A stretch of 64,000 nucleotides of DNA from Micromonospora sp. NBC_00389 (GCF_036059255.1 NZ_CP107947.1:1736001-1800000); one strand, 5' to 3'; shown: positions 48,681 to 57,379, counted from the first letter of the stretch. Program-made: numbers and translations. The notes: generated by a model from the sequence alone, not told the origin.

Positions 48681-49617
48681 AGAGGGAGTTGAGCAGCGCT
48701 TCCTCGACCGAGTCCAGGACGGCGGCGAAGACCGGGTTGATCTCCCCGTCGGGGACGGGGCGCCGGTCCGGTGGTGCGGTGCTGAACGCGATCGCGTAGT
48801 CGCCGCTGCCGTTGCTGTAGGACGCCCCGACCCGGCCCATCGCGAAGACCGCCCGCCGGGCGAGCCGTCCGAGCTGCCGGGCGTCCAGGGGTACGTCAGT
48901 GGCCACCACGATCATGCAGGAGTTGCCGGGCGGTTCGCTCCGGTCGGCGTCTGGGATCAGCTCATCGACCGGCATCGGGACGCCGAGGACGGTCAGCTCT
49001 CCACCGAAGTTGGACTGGACGAGGGCACCGACCGTCGCCGGACGGTCGGCCACCCGTACCGTCCTCGACGAGGTGCCGATGCCGCCCTTGAAGCCCAGCG
49101 TCGTGGTACCGGTGCCAGCCCCGACGCAGCCCTCCGCCGGCGGTTCGCCGGACGCCCCCGTGATCGCGGCGAGCACGTGTCCCTCGTTGATCGGGCGGCG
49201 GCGGATGTCCGAAAGGTGGCCGTCGTTGGTCTCGCCGACCAGGGGATTGAACGACAGGCCCTCGGGGCGACGGTCCATCAGGTGACTCAGCAGCGCGTCC
49301 GCCGCCCGGAAGACGGACAGCGTGGCGGTCAGGACGATCGGTGACTCCAGTACGCCGAGTTCGTCCACCTGTGTCGAGCCGACGAGCTTCCCGTGGCCGT
49401 TGCCGGAGTACACGGCGGCCGGCAGGGTCCATCGTCCCGGGCCGAGTTGGCTCGGTACGACGGCGGTGACGCCGGTGTGCAGGTCGGCGCCGTCGTCGAT
49501 GGTGGTGTGGCCGACCAGGATTCCGGCGACGTCGGTGATCGCGTTGTGCGGGCCGGTCGGCAGCGGCCCGACGACGACCCCGAGGTCGCGGGCGCGGCGG
49601 CGGCTCGGCTGGTCCAT
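48571..49617 (-). CDS. P1-family (DmpA-type) aminopeptidase
   Basis: This 348-residue protein is an N-terminal-nucleophile hydrolase. Its autocleavage site lies in GNSCMIVVATDVPLDARQLGRLARRA; the Ser after Asn would become the nucleophile of the small subunit, as in BapA-type enzymes. The N-terminal part has ITDVAGILVGHTTI and FNPLVGETNDG. It cleaves N-terminal residues, often beta- or D-amino acids, from peptides. ACAGGAGC precedes the ATG. It is flanked by LtrA-like genes, and its 3' end overlaps one of them. Confidence 0.88.
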   Translation of the reverse strand: MDQPSRRRARDLGVVVGPLPTGPHNAITDVAGILVGHTTIDDGADLHTGVTAVVPSQLGPGRWTLPAAVYSGNGHGKLVGSTQVDELGVLESPIVLTATLSVFRAADALLSHLMDRRPEGLSFNPLVGETNDGHLSDIRRRPINEGHVLAAITGASGEPPAEGCVGAGTGTTTLGFKGGIGTSSRTVRVADRPATVGALVQSNFGGELTVLGVPMPVDELIPDADRSEPPGNSCMIVVATDVPLDARQLGRLARRAVFAMGRVGASYSNGSGDYAIAFSTAPPDRRPVPDGEINPVFAAVLDSVEEALLNSLFTATTTTGVAGRTSHAVPHAAMVRRLSAAGRLAAPA

Positions 49618-49647
49618 GCTGCTCCTGTTGTCGTCGGATGGTTCCGG

Positions 49648-50829
49648 CTAGTCGGGCGGTGAGGGCGGCTCGGGTGGGCGCCCTCTCGCGTGGGCGGCAT
49701 CGGAGATGGCAACCCCGGCCAGGACCGCGGTGGCGGCGAGGGTGGCCACGAGCGATGGTACGAGGAGCATGACCGGTGCCAGGGCGGCCAACGCGAGCAG
49801 CCCGATCGGTCGATCCCAGGACACCCGGGCGAAGACTGCGTACTCGAAGCGGGCACGGCCGGCCAGGAACAGCGCGGGCCCGCCGAGGATGACCGCGATC
49901 CAGGCCGGTTGAGGGTGCCCGGTCGGATGGGCGATGACGAGTTCGGCGCCGACAGCGGTCACGACGACGCCGGCCACCATGACCAGGTGGGCGTAGAACG
50001 CCGACAGGCCGAGGCGGGCCGGGTCGGTAGATCCGGCGATGGCTGCGGCCGACACTTCCCCGGCGCGGTAGATGTAGATGCGCCAGAGCAGCACGGTGGT
50101 GGCGATCGACACCAGGAATGCCGTGGTCCGGTCGGGCGCGAAGCCCTCGCCGCCGAGGGTCGAAGCGGAGACCAGGATCAACTCGCCGAGCGCGATGATG
50201 AAGAACTGCCGGTGACGCTCGGCCAGGTGCTCGGCCGCGCTCGGCAACTCGGAGGCCGGCGAGTGGCCCAGGCCGGGTATGGGGTAGCGGAGTTTGCCGG
50301 CCAGGTAGTCAAGGGCCACCGCCAGCGTCCACAGTGCCTCGCGCGCGGCGCCGTGCACGAGCGCCCCCGCGATCCACGGCACGGCAGACACGCCGAACCA
50401 GACAAGCGTCCGTACGGCGCCGCGCTGCAGTTCGTGGCCCCGCAGGGCGATCAGAAGGCCGAGGCTGCGACCAACCTGAATGGCGACGTACGCGCCCGCG
50501 AAGACGAGGCCCTGCGCGTCGAACACCTCGGGTAGCGCGACAGCCATCACCAGGCTGCCGACCAGGGTCGCGATGACCAGCGCCTGTATCGCCGGCCGCT
50601 GCGGGTCGAACCTGTCGGGGACTGTCGCCGTGCTGCACCACACCCACCACACCGCCAGCAGCAACACCATCGTGTGGAAGGCGCCGCGCCACGTGAGATC
50701 CCGGCTGAGCACCTGCGAGAGCTGGGTGAGCACGTAGACGAAGGCCAGGTCGAAGAACAGCTCCAGGAATGTTGCCCGTTGCGGATCCCCGGGCTTCCGC
50801 AGCAGCTTGCCTGCCCTACTCGCCGTCAT
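49648..50829 (-). CDS. Second LtrA-like membrane protein
   Basis: This 393-residue protein is a paralogue of the LtrA-like protein at the other side of the P1 aminopeptidase gene. Its start RATFLELFFDLAFVYVLTQLSQ, the central WWVWCSTATVPDRFDPQ and the HLAERHRQFFIIALGELILVS segment match it. About ten helices are predicted. The ATG (MTASRAGK) is chosen because GGGCGAG precedes it; a longer frame exists but only reads through intergenic sequence. Function unknown; it may be co-transcribed with the P1 gene 30 bases downstream. Confidence 0.88.
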   Translation of the reverse strand: MTASRAGKLLRKPGDPQRATFLELFFDLAFVYVLTQLSQVLSRDLTWRGAFHTMVLLLAVWWVWCSTATVPDRFDPQRPAIQALVIATLVGSLVMAVALPEVFDAQGLVFAGAYVAIQVGRSLGLLIALRGHELQRGAVRTLVWFGVSAVPWIAGALVHGAAREALWTLAVALDYLAGKLRYPIPGLGHSPASELPSAAEHLAERHRQFFIIALGELILVSASTLGGEGFAPDRTTAFLVSIATTVLLWRIYIYRAGEVSAAAIAGSTDPARLGLSAFYAHLVMVAGVVVTAVGAELVIAHPTGHPQPAWIAVILGGPALFLAGRARFEYAVFARVSWDRPIGLLALAALAPVMLLVPSLVATLAATAVLAGVAISDAAHARGRPPEPPSPPD

Positions 50830-50919
50830 CGACTCGCCCGTTCTATGGCTTTTGCACGTGTCGAGGCATTCGTACCATGCGGCAGTGCTGATAGGCCCGG
50901 TCTGGTCGTTGGCCGAAGG

Positions 50920-50959
50920 CCCTGGATGGGCGGGGTGGTTCCCTCCCGCCCATCCAGGG
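50920..50959 (-). terminator. 15-bp hairpin after the VOC gene
   Basis: CCCTGGATGGGCGGG (50920-50934) pairs perfectly with 50945-50959 around 10 bases, 9 bases past the VOC stop on the minus strand. Confidence 0.8.
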
Positions 50960-50968
50960 TGGGTGCTG

Positions 50969-51391
50969 CTACGCGTTGTATTCGCTGACGACGTCGACGA
51001 CCCAGACGACACCGAAGCGGTCCCGCAGCATCCCGTAGGCGGGCGCCCAGCCCGCCGGGCCCAGGGGAATCACCACGCTCGCCCCGGCGGAGAGCTTCTC
51101 CCAGTAACCGGTGACCTCCTCGATCGTCTTGCCCCGCAGGGAGACGAAGAAGGAGTTCTCTCCCTGGTCGTAGGCCATCCTGGAGGGCACGTCGTACGCC
51201 ATGACGTGAAAACCGTTCTCGGCGAGCACCTGGCCCCACATGACCTGGTCGGCCTCGGACTCCTCCTGGACGTTGCCGGCGTCCTTGTAGGTGACGAGGG
51301 CGAGGTGGCCGTCGAACACGGACTGGTAGAACTCCAGCGCCGCGCGGGCGTCACCCCGGAAGTTCAGGTGGGTCGTGGTCGTGACGGACAT
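50969..51391 (-). CDS. VOC-family (PhnB-like) protein
   Basis: This 140-residue protein has the vicinal-oxygen-chelate pattern: HLNFRGDARAALEFYQSVF, VTYKDAGNV, VMAYDVPSRM and GMLRDRFGVVWVVDV at the C-terminus. PhnB-like members bind a metal in a paired beta-alpha-beta fold; their substrate is usually unknown. AAGGAG precedes the ATG. It is a monocistronic unit with its own terminator. Confidence 0.9.
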   Translation of the reverse strand: MSVTTTTHLNFRGDARAALEFYQSVFDGHLALVTYKDAGNVQEESEADQVMWGQVLAENGFHVMAYDVPSRMAYDQGENSFFVSLRGKTIEEVTGYWEKLSAGASVVIPLGPAGWAPAYGMLRDRFGVVWVVDVVSEYNA

Positions 51392-51587
51392 GATGAGCTC
51401 CTTGCGCGTTCGGGTGGATGTCTGACGCTCGACAACCCTCACAGCGGAAGCGGCCAGGATGTGTCCTCTTCTGGGGGCAGAATGAGAAACATGCCGGGGT
51501 GCTGTTGCCGTCGGCTCCCTTCCGAGACATTTCTGTCGCGGGCCTTGTGGGCGGCGCGGCTTGTCCGGCGCGGGCATACTCACGCTC

Positions 51588-52382
51588 GTGGATCGCAGGA
51601 AACAGCAGATAGCGTCCGGCGTGGTGGTGCTCCTGGTTGTGGCGCTGGTGGGCGGCGCGTCGTGGGCGTTCCTCAACAAACTGGGGGGCCGGCTCGCGGA
51701 CAAGATCGGCACTTCCGTTGACCTTCGGGAGAGCTCGGTCCACAAGAGCGCGGTGGCCGATGCTGCGGAGAAGGTCGACAGAGTCCTTTTCCGGTTCGAG
51801 TACGACCACCTCTACCAGGCTGACAAGTACGTGCACTCCGCAGGCCAGCACCCCGACGTCAAGGTCCTCGCGGTCAGCGGCGAGACGCACTGGCAGACCG
51901 GCGTGAGCCTGGTGCTCCAGGTGGTCGGTCATGGTGTGGAGATCGGCGCGGACGGCTCAGTGATCAAAGAACGCGACGAGCAGATCTGCTTTCGTATCCA
52001 GCTCGGCCCGGAGGACGACACCCGCGACGACGACATCGCCTGCCCGACGGAAGCTGCGGTACCGGTCACCAAGGACCCGTCGCTCGACGGCGTCGATGAC
52101 CGTCTGAAGCACGCCCTCCAGTCCGCCGGCTTGAACGAAGCCGCCGTCCGCGCGGCGATCGTCGGCCTGCAGCTCGACCCGGCGATTCGCCAGGGCGTCG
52201 CCGCGCGGGACGGCACGGTTGGCGTCGCCTTGCGAGCCTCGCAGTACGACTGCATCCTGGCCCGCGTCACCTCGAAGGGAGCGGAGCTTTGGCGGCCCTC
52301 GCACACCCAGCTAGCCCCAGGCGAGATGAGCTGCACCGCCGAGGTCGCCTTGAGCAGCACTTTCGGGAAGCACCCGCACTGA
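51588..52382 (+). CDS. Membrane-anchored hypothetical protein
   Basis: This 264-residue protein has one N-terminal transmembrane helix (IASGVVVLLVVALVGGASWAF, quoted in part) and an extracellular domain with four cysteines (QICFRIQ, DIACPTE, YDCILAR, EMSCTAE) that could make two disulfides. No enzyme motif is seen. CATACT lies 7 bases before the GTG, an almost perfect leaderless pattern. It stands between the VOC and NADAR genes, without sign of an operon. Function unknown. Confidence 0.7.
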   Translation: MDRRKQQIASGVVVLLVVALVGGASWAFLNKLGGRLADKIGTSVDLRESSVHKSAVADAAEKVDRVLFRFEYDHLYQADKYVHSAGQHPDVKVLAVSGETHWQTGVSLVLQVVGHGVEIGADGSVIKERDEQICFRIQLGPEDDTRDDDIACPTEAAVPVTKDPSLDGVDDRLKHALQSAGLNEAAVRAAIVGLQLDPAIRQGVAARDGTVGVALRASQYDCILARVTSKGAELWRPSHTQLAPGEMSCTAEVALSSTFGKHPH

Positions 52383-52487
52383 CGCAGAACCCAGGTCGGT
52401 GCGTGGCAAACTGACCGCGAATCGTAGCCGCGCACGGTGGACAAACCCGATGGTGCGTGACCACGCGGGTCTGGCACCCTGCTGGAC

Positions 52488-53057
52488 GTGCCCGAGACCG
52501 CCTCCCCGCCGCGCAGCCTGTCCGAGCTGCGGGCGCTCATTGCCGCGGGCGGGCGCGTCAAGTACCTGTTCTTCTGGGGGCACCACCCCCAACCGGACGG
52601 CAGCATCGGATCGGGGTGCCTGAGCCAATGGTGGCCGGCCCCATTCATCGTGGACGGGATCCGGTACGCCACGGCTGAGCACTACATGATGGTCGGGAAG
52701 GCCCGCCTGTTCGGCGACGAGGCGATCGCCGCGCAGATGTTGACGGTGCCGCACCCGGGCGCGGTCAAGGCCCTGGGTCGGCAGGTCCGGGACTTCGACC
52801 AGGCCATCTGGGACAGGCATTGCTTCGACCTGGTCGTCGCCGCCAACATGGCGAAGTTCAGCCAGCACCCCGACCTCGGGCAGTACCTGTCGCGTACGAG
52901 CAACCGGGTACTGGTGGAAGCCAGCCCGGTGGATCGAGTCTGGGGCATCGGCCTGGCCGCCACGGACCCACGCGCGCACGATCCCGCCCAATGGCGTGGC
53001 CGCAACCTTCTCGGGTTCGCGCTGATGAACGCCCGCGCACAGTTCATCAACGGATGA
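52488..53057 (+). CDS. NADAR-family N-glycosidase-like protein
   Basis: This 189-residue protein has the NADAR/YbiA fold: YLFFWGHHPQP, FIVDGIRYATAEHYMMVGKARLFGD with the conserved Glu-His, and NRVLVEASPVDRVWGIGLAATDP with a second Glu-Ala-Ser and Trp. YbiA-type members break N-glycosidic bonds in riboflavin intermediates. Other NADAR proteins remove ADP-ribose from guanine and can be antitoxins to DarT-like toxins. The stop overlaps the start of the next gene, so this pair forms one unit. The GTG follows CACCCT by 7 bases, so it may be leaderless. Confidence 0.88.
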   Translation: MPETASPPRSLSELRALIAAGGRVKYLFFWGHHPQPDGSIGSGCLSQWWPAPFIVDGIRYATAEHYMMVGKARLFGDEAIAAQMLTVPHPGAVKALGRQVRDFDQAIWDRHCFDLVVAANMAKFSQHPDLGQYLSRTSNRVLVEASPVDRVWGIGLAATDPRAHDPAQWRGRNLLGFALMNARAQFING

Positions 53058-53695
53058 ACCTCAAGATCCGCACATATCAGGCACTGCTCGGTGCCGAACC
53101 GTACCGCGTCATCCGCCCAGCTACCTCAGTGACCGGCGCAGTGCTGAGCGACAACAACCCCTGGTTCGTTCTGGAGCTCAACGCCGATGCCGCGTTCACC
53201 ATCGCGGGCCTGTGGATGCTGGCAGCCCGATCACGCCACACGCTCATCCATCTACCGCTGCGGGGCAACACGCCTGCGGAAAGATCTCTGCCCACCGTCA
53301 CCGGTGAGCTCGACCTCGTACTGAGCCACCACCTCCTGCAATTTGCTCCGCACGAGTGGAAGCGCCTACGCCCCCGACTGGGAGTCGGGGCACCGCACAC
53401 CATCTCCTGGAATCCGAACGACGTCCCCACGTGGGACGAGGTGCACGAGATAAACCGCCAAGCCCATCAGCGTTCCTCCCGCAGCGACAGGTTCCACCAA
53501 CGCCTCCACAGCCACACCCTGTTCCTGGCCGGCAACGCGGTCGCGTACAGGCGCACGGCCCGGTACCTCCTCGACATGGCCCTCTGGCGCCCCGATTTCC
53601 GCCAGCCCGGCACTTACCACTCTTCGACACTGCACCCCGCGGACGGGCATTTCGCCACCACCTGCCAAGGCCTCTACCTCATCAGGCAGCGGTAG
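53054..53695 (+). CDS. Unidentified protein coupled to NADAR
   Basis: This 213-residue protein is translated from an ATG that overlaps the NADAR stop (ATGA). It is rich in His and Arg, without signal peptide or membrane segment. Distinct segments are NPWFVLELNADAAFTIAGLWML near residue 35, LVLSHHLLQFAPHEWKRLRPR near residue 90, a basic helix AHQRSSRSDRFHQRLHSHT near residue 140 and ARYLLDMALWRPDF near residue 185. No DarT motif is visible, and I do not recognise the family. The coupling suggests a toxin-antitoxin or repair pair, but this is only inference. Confidence 0.7.
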   Translation: MNLKIRTYQALLGAEPYRVIRPATSVTGAVLSDNNPWFVLELNADAAFTIAGLWMLAARSRHTLIHLPLRGNTPAERSLPTVTGELDLVLSHHLLQFAPHEWKRLRPRLGVGAPHTISWNPNDVPTWDEVHEINRQAHQRSSRSDRFHQRLHSHTLFLAGNAVAYRRTARYLLDMALWRPDFRQPGTYHSSTLHPADGHFATTCQGLYLIRQR

Positions 53696-53712
53696 CGGCC
53701 ACGCGATTCCGA

Positions 53713-55431
53713 TTACATCCGTTCGGGAGTCCGGATGCCGAGCAGATACAACCCCTGCCGAAGCACCCGCGCGGTCAGGTCGCAGAGCACCAGCCGGCTT
53801 TCCCGGACCGGTCCGTAGGCCCGCAGCACCGGGCACCGCTCGTAGAACGCGCTGAACGCAGCGGCCAGCCGGTACAGGTACCCGGCCAGGTGGTGGAACT
53901 CCAGGTTCTCCGCCACCTCGCCGACCACCCTGCCGAAGCCGACCAGCTCGAAGGCGAGCGTGCGCTCGGCCGGCTCGGCCAGCGAAATCTCCGCCTCCGG
54001 CTGGGCCGCCACGCCGGCCCGCCGGAAGATCGACCGGATCCGGGAGTACGCGTACTGCAGGTAGGGCGAGGTGTTGCCGTCCAGCGAGAGCATTCGTTCC
54101 CAGTCGAGCACGTAGTCCTTGTGCCGGTCGCTGGACAGGTCGGCGTACTTGATCGCGCCGATGCCTACCGCCCGACCCACCTCGGCCGCCTCCGCCTCGC
54201 CCAGGTCTGGGTTCCGCTCCCGGGCCAGCGCGGTGGCCCGGGCGATCGCCTCCTCCAGCAGCCCGACCAGCTTCACCGACCCGCCAGCCCGGCTGCGCAG
54301 CATCCGCCCGTCCGGCCCGAGGATCGAGCCGAACCCGACGTGCTCGGCCCGGGCCGGCGAAGCCAGCCAGTCGGCCTGCGCGGCGGCGGCGTACACCATC
54401 TCGAAGTGCCGCCGCTGCGGCAGCCCGACCACGTAGAGCAGCCGGGTCGCGCCCAGCGTGCCGGTCCGATGCCGGATCGCCGCCAGGTCGGTCGCCGGGT
54501 AGCCGTACCCGCCGTCGGACTTGCGCACGATCAGCGGCAGCGGCTCGCCGTCCCGCCCGACCGAGCCGGGCGGAAACACGCAGACCGCGCCGTCGCTCTC
54601 CCGCAGCAGACCGAGCCGGTCCAACTCCTCGACCACCGGACCGAGCAGGTCGTTGTAGCTGCTCTCGCCGTGGAAGTCCCGCTCGGTGAGGGTGACGTCG
54701 AGCAGGTCGTACACCGTCAGGAAGTACCGCTCGGACTGCTCCACCAGAAGCCGCCACAGCCGCAGCGGCGCCGCATCGCCGCCCTGCAAGGCCACCACCC
54801 GCAGCCGAGACCGCTCGCGGAACGCCTCGTCGGCGTCGAACTTGACCCGGGCCGCCTTGTAGAACGAGTCCAGGTCGCCCATGGAGAGTTCCTGCGTGGC
54901 TTCGGCCTCGCCCAGGTCGACCAGGTGCTCGATCAGCATGCCGAACGGCGTGCCCCAGTCGCCGAGGTGGTTGGCCCGCAGCACCTGGTGCCCCAGCCAC
55001 TCCAGTAGCCGGGCCGCCGCGTCGCCGATCACCGTCGAGCGCAGGTGCCCGACGTGCATCTCCTTTGCCACGTTCGGTGCCGAGTAGTCGACCACCACAG
55101 TCTCCGACTCGGCGACCACCGGCACACCGAGCCGCGGGTCGGTGGCCAGCGCAGAGAGCAGGCCGGCCAAGGCACTGTCGGCGATTGTCAGGTTGAGGAA
55201 GCCTGGCCCGGAGACCTCCGCCGTGCTGCACAGGTCGGTCAGGTCCGCGCGGTCCAGCACCTCGGCGGCGATGGCGCGCGGCGGCCGGCCGAGCCGCCGC
55301 GCCAGTGCCAGCGCCGCGTCGGACTGGAAGTCCGCGTGCTGGGAGCGCCGTACGACCGGGTCCACCGACACGCCGGCCACCGTCGCGAACGCCGGCGCCA
55401 GCCGGTCAGTCAGCAGTTTCTCCAGATCCAT
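53713..55431 (-). CDS. argS: Arginyl-tRNA synthetase
   Basis: This 572-residue class I synthetase charges tRNA-Arg. The N-terminal domain (ALALARRLGRPPRAIA) recognises tRNA, and the HIGH motif appears as HVGH in SAPNVAKEMHVGHLRST. The KMSKS-equivalent region is GRMLRSRAGGSVKLVGLLEEA (quoted in part), as in other ArgRS. The DALR anticodon domain (VAENLEFHHLAGYLYRLAAAF) is complete. It is not beside lysA or hom, where the housekeeping argS of actinomycetes usually lies, so this may be a second copy. It stands behind an arginine-rich leader peptide. Confidence 0.93.
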   Translation of the reverse strand: MDLEKLLTDRLAPAFATVAGVSVDPVVRRSQHADFQSDAALALARRLGRPPRAIAAEVLDRADLTDLCSTAEVSGPGFLNLTIADSALAGLLSALATDPRLGVPVVAESETVVVDYSAPNVAKEMHVGHLRSTVIGDAAARLLEWLGHQVLRANHLGDWGTPFGMLIEHLVDLGEAEATQELSMGDLDSFYKAARVKFDADEAFRERSRLRVVALQGGDAAPLRLWRLLVEQSERYFLTVYDLLDVTLTERDFHGESSYNDLLGPVVEELDRLGLLRESDGAVCVFPPGSVGRDGEPLPLIVRKSDGGYGYPATDLAAIRHRTGTLGATRLLYVVGLPQRRHFEMVYAAAAQADWLASPARAEHVGFGSILGPDGRMLRSRAGGSVKLVGLLEEAIARATALARERNPDLGEAEAAEVGRAVGIGAIKYADLSSDRHKDYVLDWERMLSLDGNTSPYLQYAYSRIRSIFRRAGVAAQPEAEISLAEPAERTLAFELVGFGRVVGEVAENLEFHHLAGYLYRLAAAFSAFYERCPVLRAYGPVRESRLVLCDLTARVLRQGLYLLGIRTPERM

Positions 55432-55509
55432 TGGGTACGCCGATCTCGCTCGGATCCGCCACGCGGATCACCGGATGAGGATGCGGGCGGACCGAGGACG
55501 ATCGAGGGT

Positions 55510-55574
55510 GACCGGCGGCTCGATCCGCCGGTCGCAGGAGAGGAACACTCAGCGCAGGCGGTCGCGGGACCGCC
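55510..55574 (-). promoter_or_regulatory. Transcription attenuator of argS
   Basis: On the minus-strand RNA, segment A (55568-55574, GGCGGUC) overlaps the arginine codons and pairs with B (55557-55563, GACCGCC). C (55525-55533) pairs with D (55510-55518) in a 9-bp terminator-like stem, GACCGGCGG/CCGCCGGUC. B can also pair with C through CCGCC/GGCGG. Stalling at the arginine codons would favour B-C and disable C-D. There is no U-tract. Confidence 0.6.
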
Positions 55575-55638
55575 GGCGTCGCAGCGCGCCGAACATGACG
55601 TCGGAGGACGCCGTCGGAATTGCCTGCGAGCTGGTCAC
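55549..55638 (-). CDS. 29-residue arginine-rich leader peptide of argS
   Basis: The peptide begins VTSSQAIPTASS and ends FGALRRRRSRDRLR: seven of the last ten residues are Arg. The GTG lies 6 bases after TAGGCT (55645-55650), so the argS mRNA probably begins with this reading frame. It ends about 120 bases before the argS ATG. Arg codons just ahead of a hairpin in front of an arginyl-tRNA synthetase is the classical layout of ribosome-mediated attenuation. It could instead be a chance short frame, but the promoter and codon content argue against that. Confidence 0.7.
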   Translation of the reverse strand: MTSSQAIPTASSDVMFGALRRRRSRDRLR

Positions 55639-55705
55639 GGCAGCAGCCTAACCGGCCGACCGGAGGGCTGCGCAACGGCATTGTCCAGGCCCACCAGTGC
55701 CCGTC

Positions 55706-56458
55706 TCACGTCGTGAGCGTGGCTCGCCACGCGGTGACCAACTCCACCACGTCGGAAGGTCGGTCTCCGGGTGTCGGTCGGGTGGCGTGGGTCGCGAGCC
55801 GGCCTTGGGCCGGGGAGCCTCGCCAGCCGTGTGGGGAGTCGAGCAGGTGCTGGATGGTGCGGCCAAGGGTGTACACCGTGGTCCGCTGGTCGATGACGGC
55901 ACCGTGGACGAACTCCTCCGGTGCCATGTAGCGGCGGGATCCGGGGAGGCGGTCGGCCTTGAGGACAAAGGGGCCGGGCCGGTACTCGTCCAGGTCGATC
56001 AGCCACATCTGCCGACTGTCGAAGTCGTAGAGGAAACAGCCGTCGTACAGATCGACCGCGACGTGGCCGGCCGCCGCGATGGCCACGTGCGCGTCGAGGA
56101 TCGTGGTGACAGCTGCCTCGACGTCCGGTAGGGGCAACTGCTGGAACCGGGCCAGTGCGGCCCGGTCCGAGCCGTGCGTGGTGGCGTGGTTGAGAACCGT
56201 GCCGTCGTGCCATGGGTAGACCAGCACTGGCCCGACCGGGCCATCGAGAACCTGCTCGGGGCGGATGATCGCTGGGTGCCGGACCGCGGTGTGAAACTGC
56301 GTGGCCCGGATCAGCGACAGGCGGGCCTGCACGGCGATGGCCTTCTTGACGAACCAGCGGCGCCCGGCATCCTCGACGCCGTACGACAGGCATCCCGAGT
56401 CTTGGTCGCTGAAGACTGCGAACGCGGACGCGAGCGGCGGGTAGGCGTTATCCCTCAC
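55706..56458 (-). CDS. Serine/threonine kinase-like protein
   Basis: The product has 250 residues (276 from an upstream GTG at 56536). It has a compact kinase fold: RRWFVKKAIAVQARLSL with the likely ATP-binding Lys, VAVDLYDGCFLYDF in the catalytic loop position (Asp of HxD), MWLIDLDEYRPGPF where DFG would be, and a GSRRYMAPEEF activation-segment motif. The canonical glycine loop is not obvious, and the HRD and DFG motifs are altered, so it may be weakly active. The GTG at 56458 (VRDNAYPPL) is chosen because GGAAGA lies about 15 bases upstream. Its target is unknown. Confidence 0.78.
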   Translation of the reverse strand: MRDNAYPPLASAFAVFSDQDSGCLSYGVEDAGRRWFVKKAIAVQARLSLIRATQFHTAVRHPAIIRPEQVLDGPVGPVLVYPWHDGTVLNHATTHGSDRAALARFQQLPLPDVEAAVTTILDAHVAIAAAGHVAVDLYDGCFLYDFDSRQMWLIDLDEYRPGPFVLKADRLPGSRRYMAPEEFVHGAVIDQRTTVYTLGRTIQHLLDSPHGWRGSPAQGRLATHATRPTPGDRPSDVVELVTAWRATLTT

Positions 56459-56584
56459 CACGGGATGAAGTCTTCCACGCCGTACTGGGGCGCTGACGGG
56501 GCAGGAAGTCTCGTACGACTTCCCGGACGAACCCACTGCCCACTCGATGGTCGACCGGATGGTGGCCAGCTACTTCTCCGCGTT

Positions 56585-56806
56585 CTACTCCCTGGTGCGC
56601 TCCGGATGCATACCGCCGACCATGTCGTGCCCCGGCACCCGGATGCAGCTCGCCCCCGGCTCTGCACCGCACACCGGGCAGGCCCGCCAATCCTCGATCG
56701 AGCCCGGATCGTGCCCCAGTTCACGAGCCATGCGGCTGATCTCCACCGCCGCCTGGTGCAGACTGTCGTCCCGATGCCGGATGGCGGCCCGATGGACGTC
56801 GCGCAC
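56585..56806 (-). CDS. Small zinc-finger protein
   Basis: The frame encodes about 73 residues from a GTG (VRDVHRAAI), ending with RELGHDPGSIEDWR, ACPVCGAEPGASCIRVPG and HDMVGGMHPERTRE. The Cx2C...C...H...H pattern is that of small actinobacterial and phage zinc-finger proteins that probably bind nucleic acid. The frame is open further upstream, so the start is uncertain (up to 118 residues). It lies 127 bases ahead of the kinase-like gene and may be in the same transcript. Confidence 0.6.
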   Translation of the reverse strand: MRDVHRAAIRHRDDSLHQAAVEISRMARELGHDPGSIEDWRACPVCGAEPGASCIRVPGHDMVGGMHPERTRE

Positions 56807-57016
56807 CGCATTTTCGCACGCTCCTCCATGGGCTCGGACATGGCAGCGTCGTTCCCGGGGGGCGCGACCTGAAACCGACCTAGCTGCCGGGCGGGTAGCG
56901 CTCAGCGACGGGTGTCTGCCCGGACGTGCACACCGCACCACGGCGGCAGGTCGGCTGCCTACACTCTGGCTACCTAAGAAAGACCGACCGCGCGGGGTGG
57001 TAGGGGCAGCTCGTCC

Positions 57017-57115
57017 GGCAGGCCGACGGCAAGCGTCCGCGCCTCCATGCTTCTGCTCAAAGCCGAGGGCTTGATCGACGGGCAGCAGGGCAAAGGCGTC
57101 TACGTCGCCAACCCG
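57017..57115 (+). pseudogene. Fragment of a GntR-family regulator
   Basis: A 33-residue frame reads GRPTASVRASMLLLKAEGLI and then DGQQGKGVYVANP. This is the recognition helix and wing of GntR-type winged helix proteins. The first part of the domain and the whole C-terminal ligand domain are absent. KorSA-like GntR repressors are normal parts of pSAM2-type integrative elements, which fits the genes that follow. It marks the left side of the decayed element. Confidence 0.65.
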
Positions 57116-57379
57116 CTTCCCCCCGATAGGCCCCGGTGCATTCGCCGAGTTAGGACGCCTCGCTTACAAGGTCTGGGCGCGTCGTCCGGCCGGGTCCGTC
57201 CGCGTCTGCGACCTCGGGCGACTGTCCGCGTCCGGCCACTGCCGGCTGTCCTCGTCCCGGCCGGTTGCTGTCGCCGTTGCTGTCGACAGCTACCTCCGCT
57301 GCGACCCGGTCGGCTGGGACAGGCACGCCCGCAGTTCGTCCGACTCCCGTTCATCGACTGGTGCCGCTACCCTTTAGGC

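Noticed and set aside
55432..55640. T-box riboswitch before argS
   Set aside because: No T-box sequence or specifier loop is visible; the Arg codon-rich leader explains the region better.
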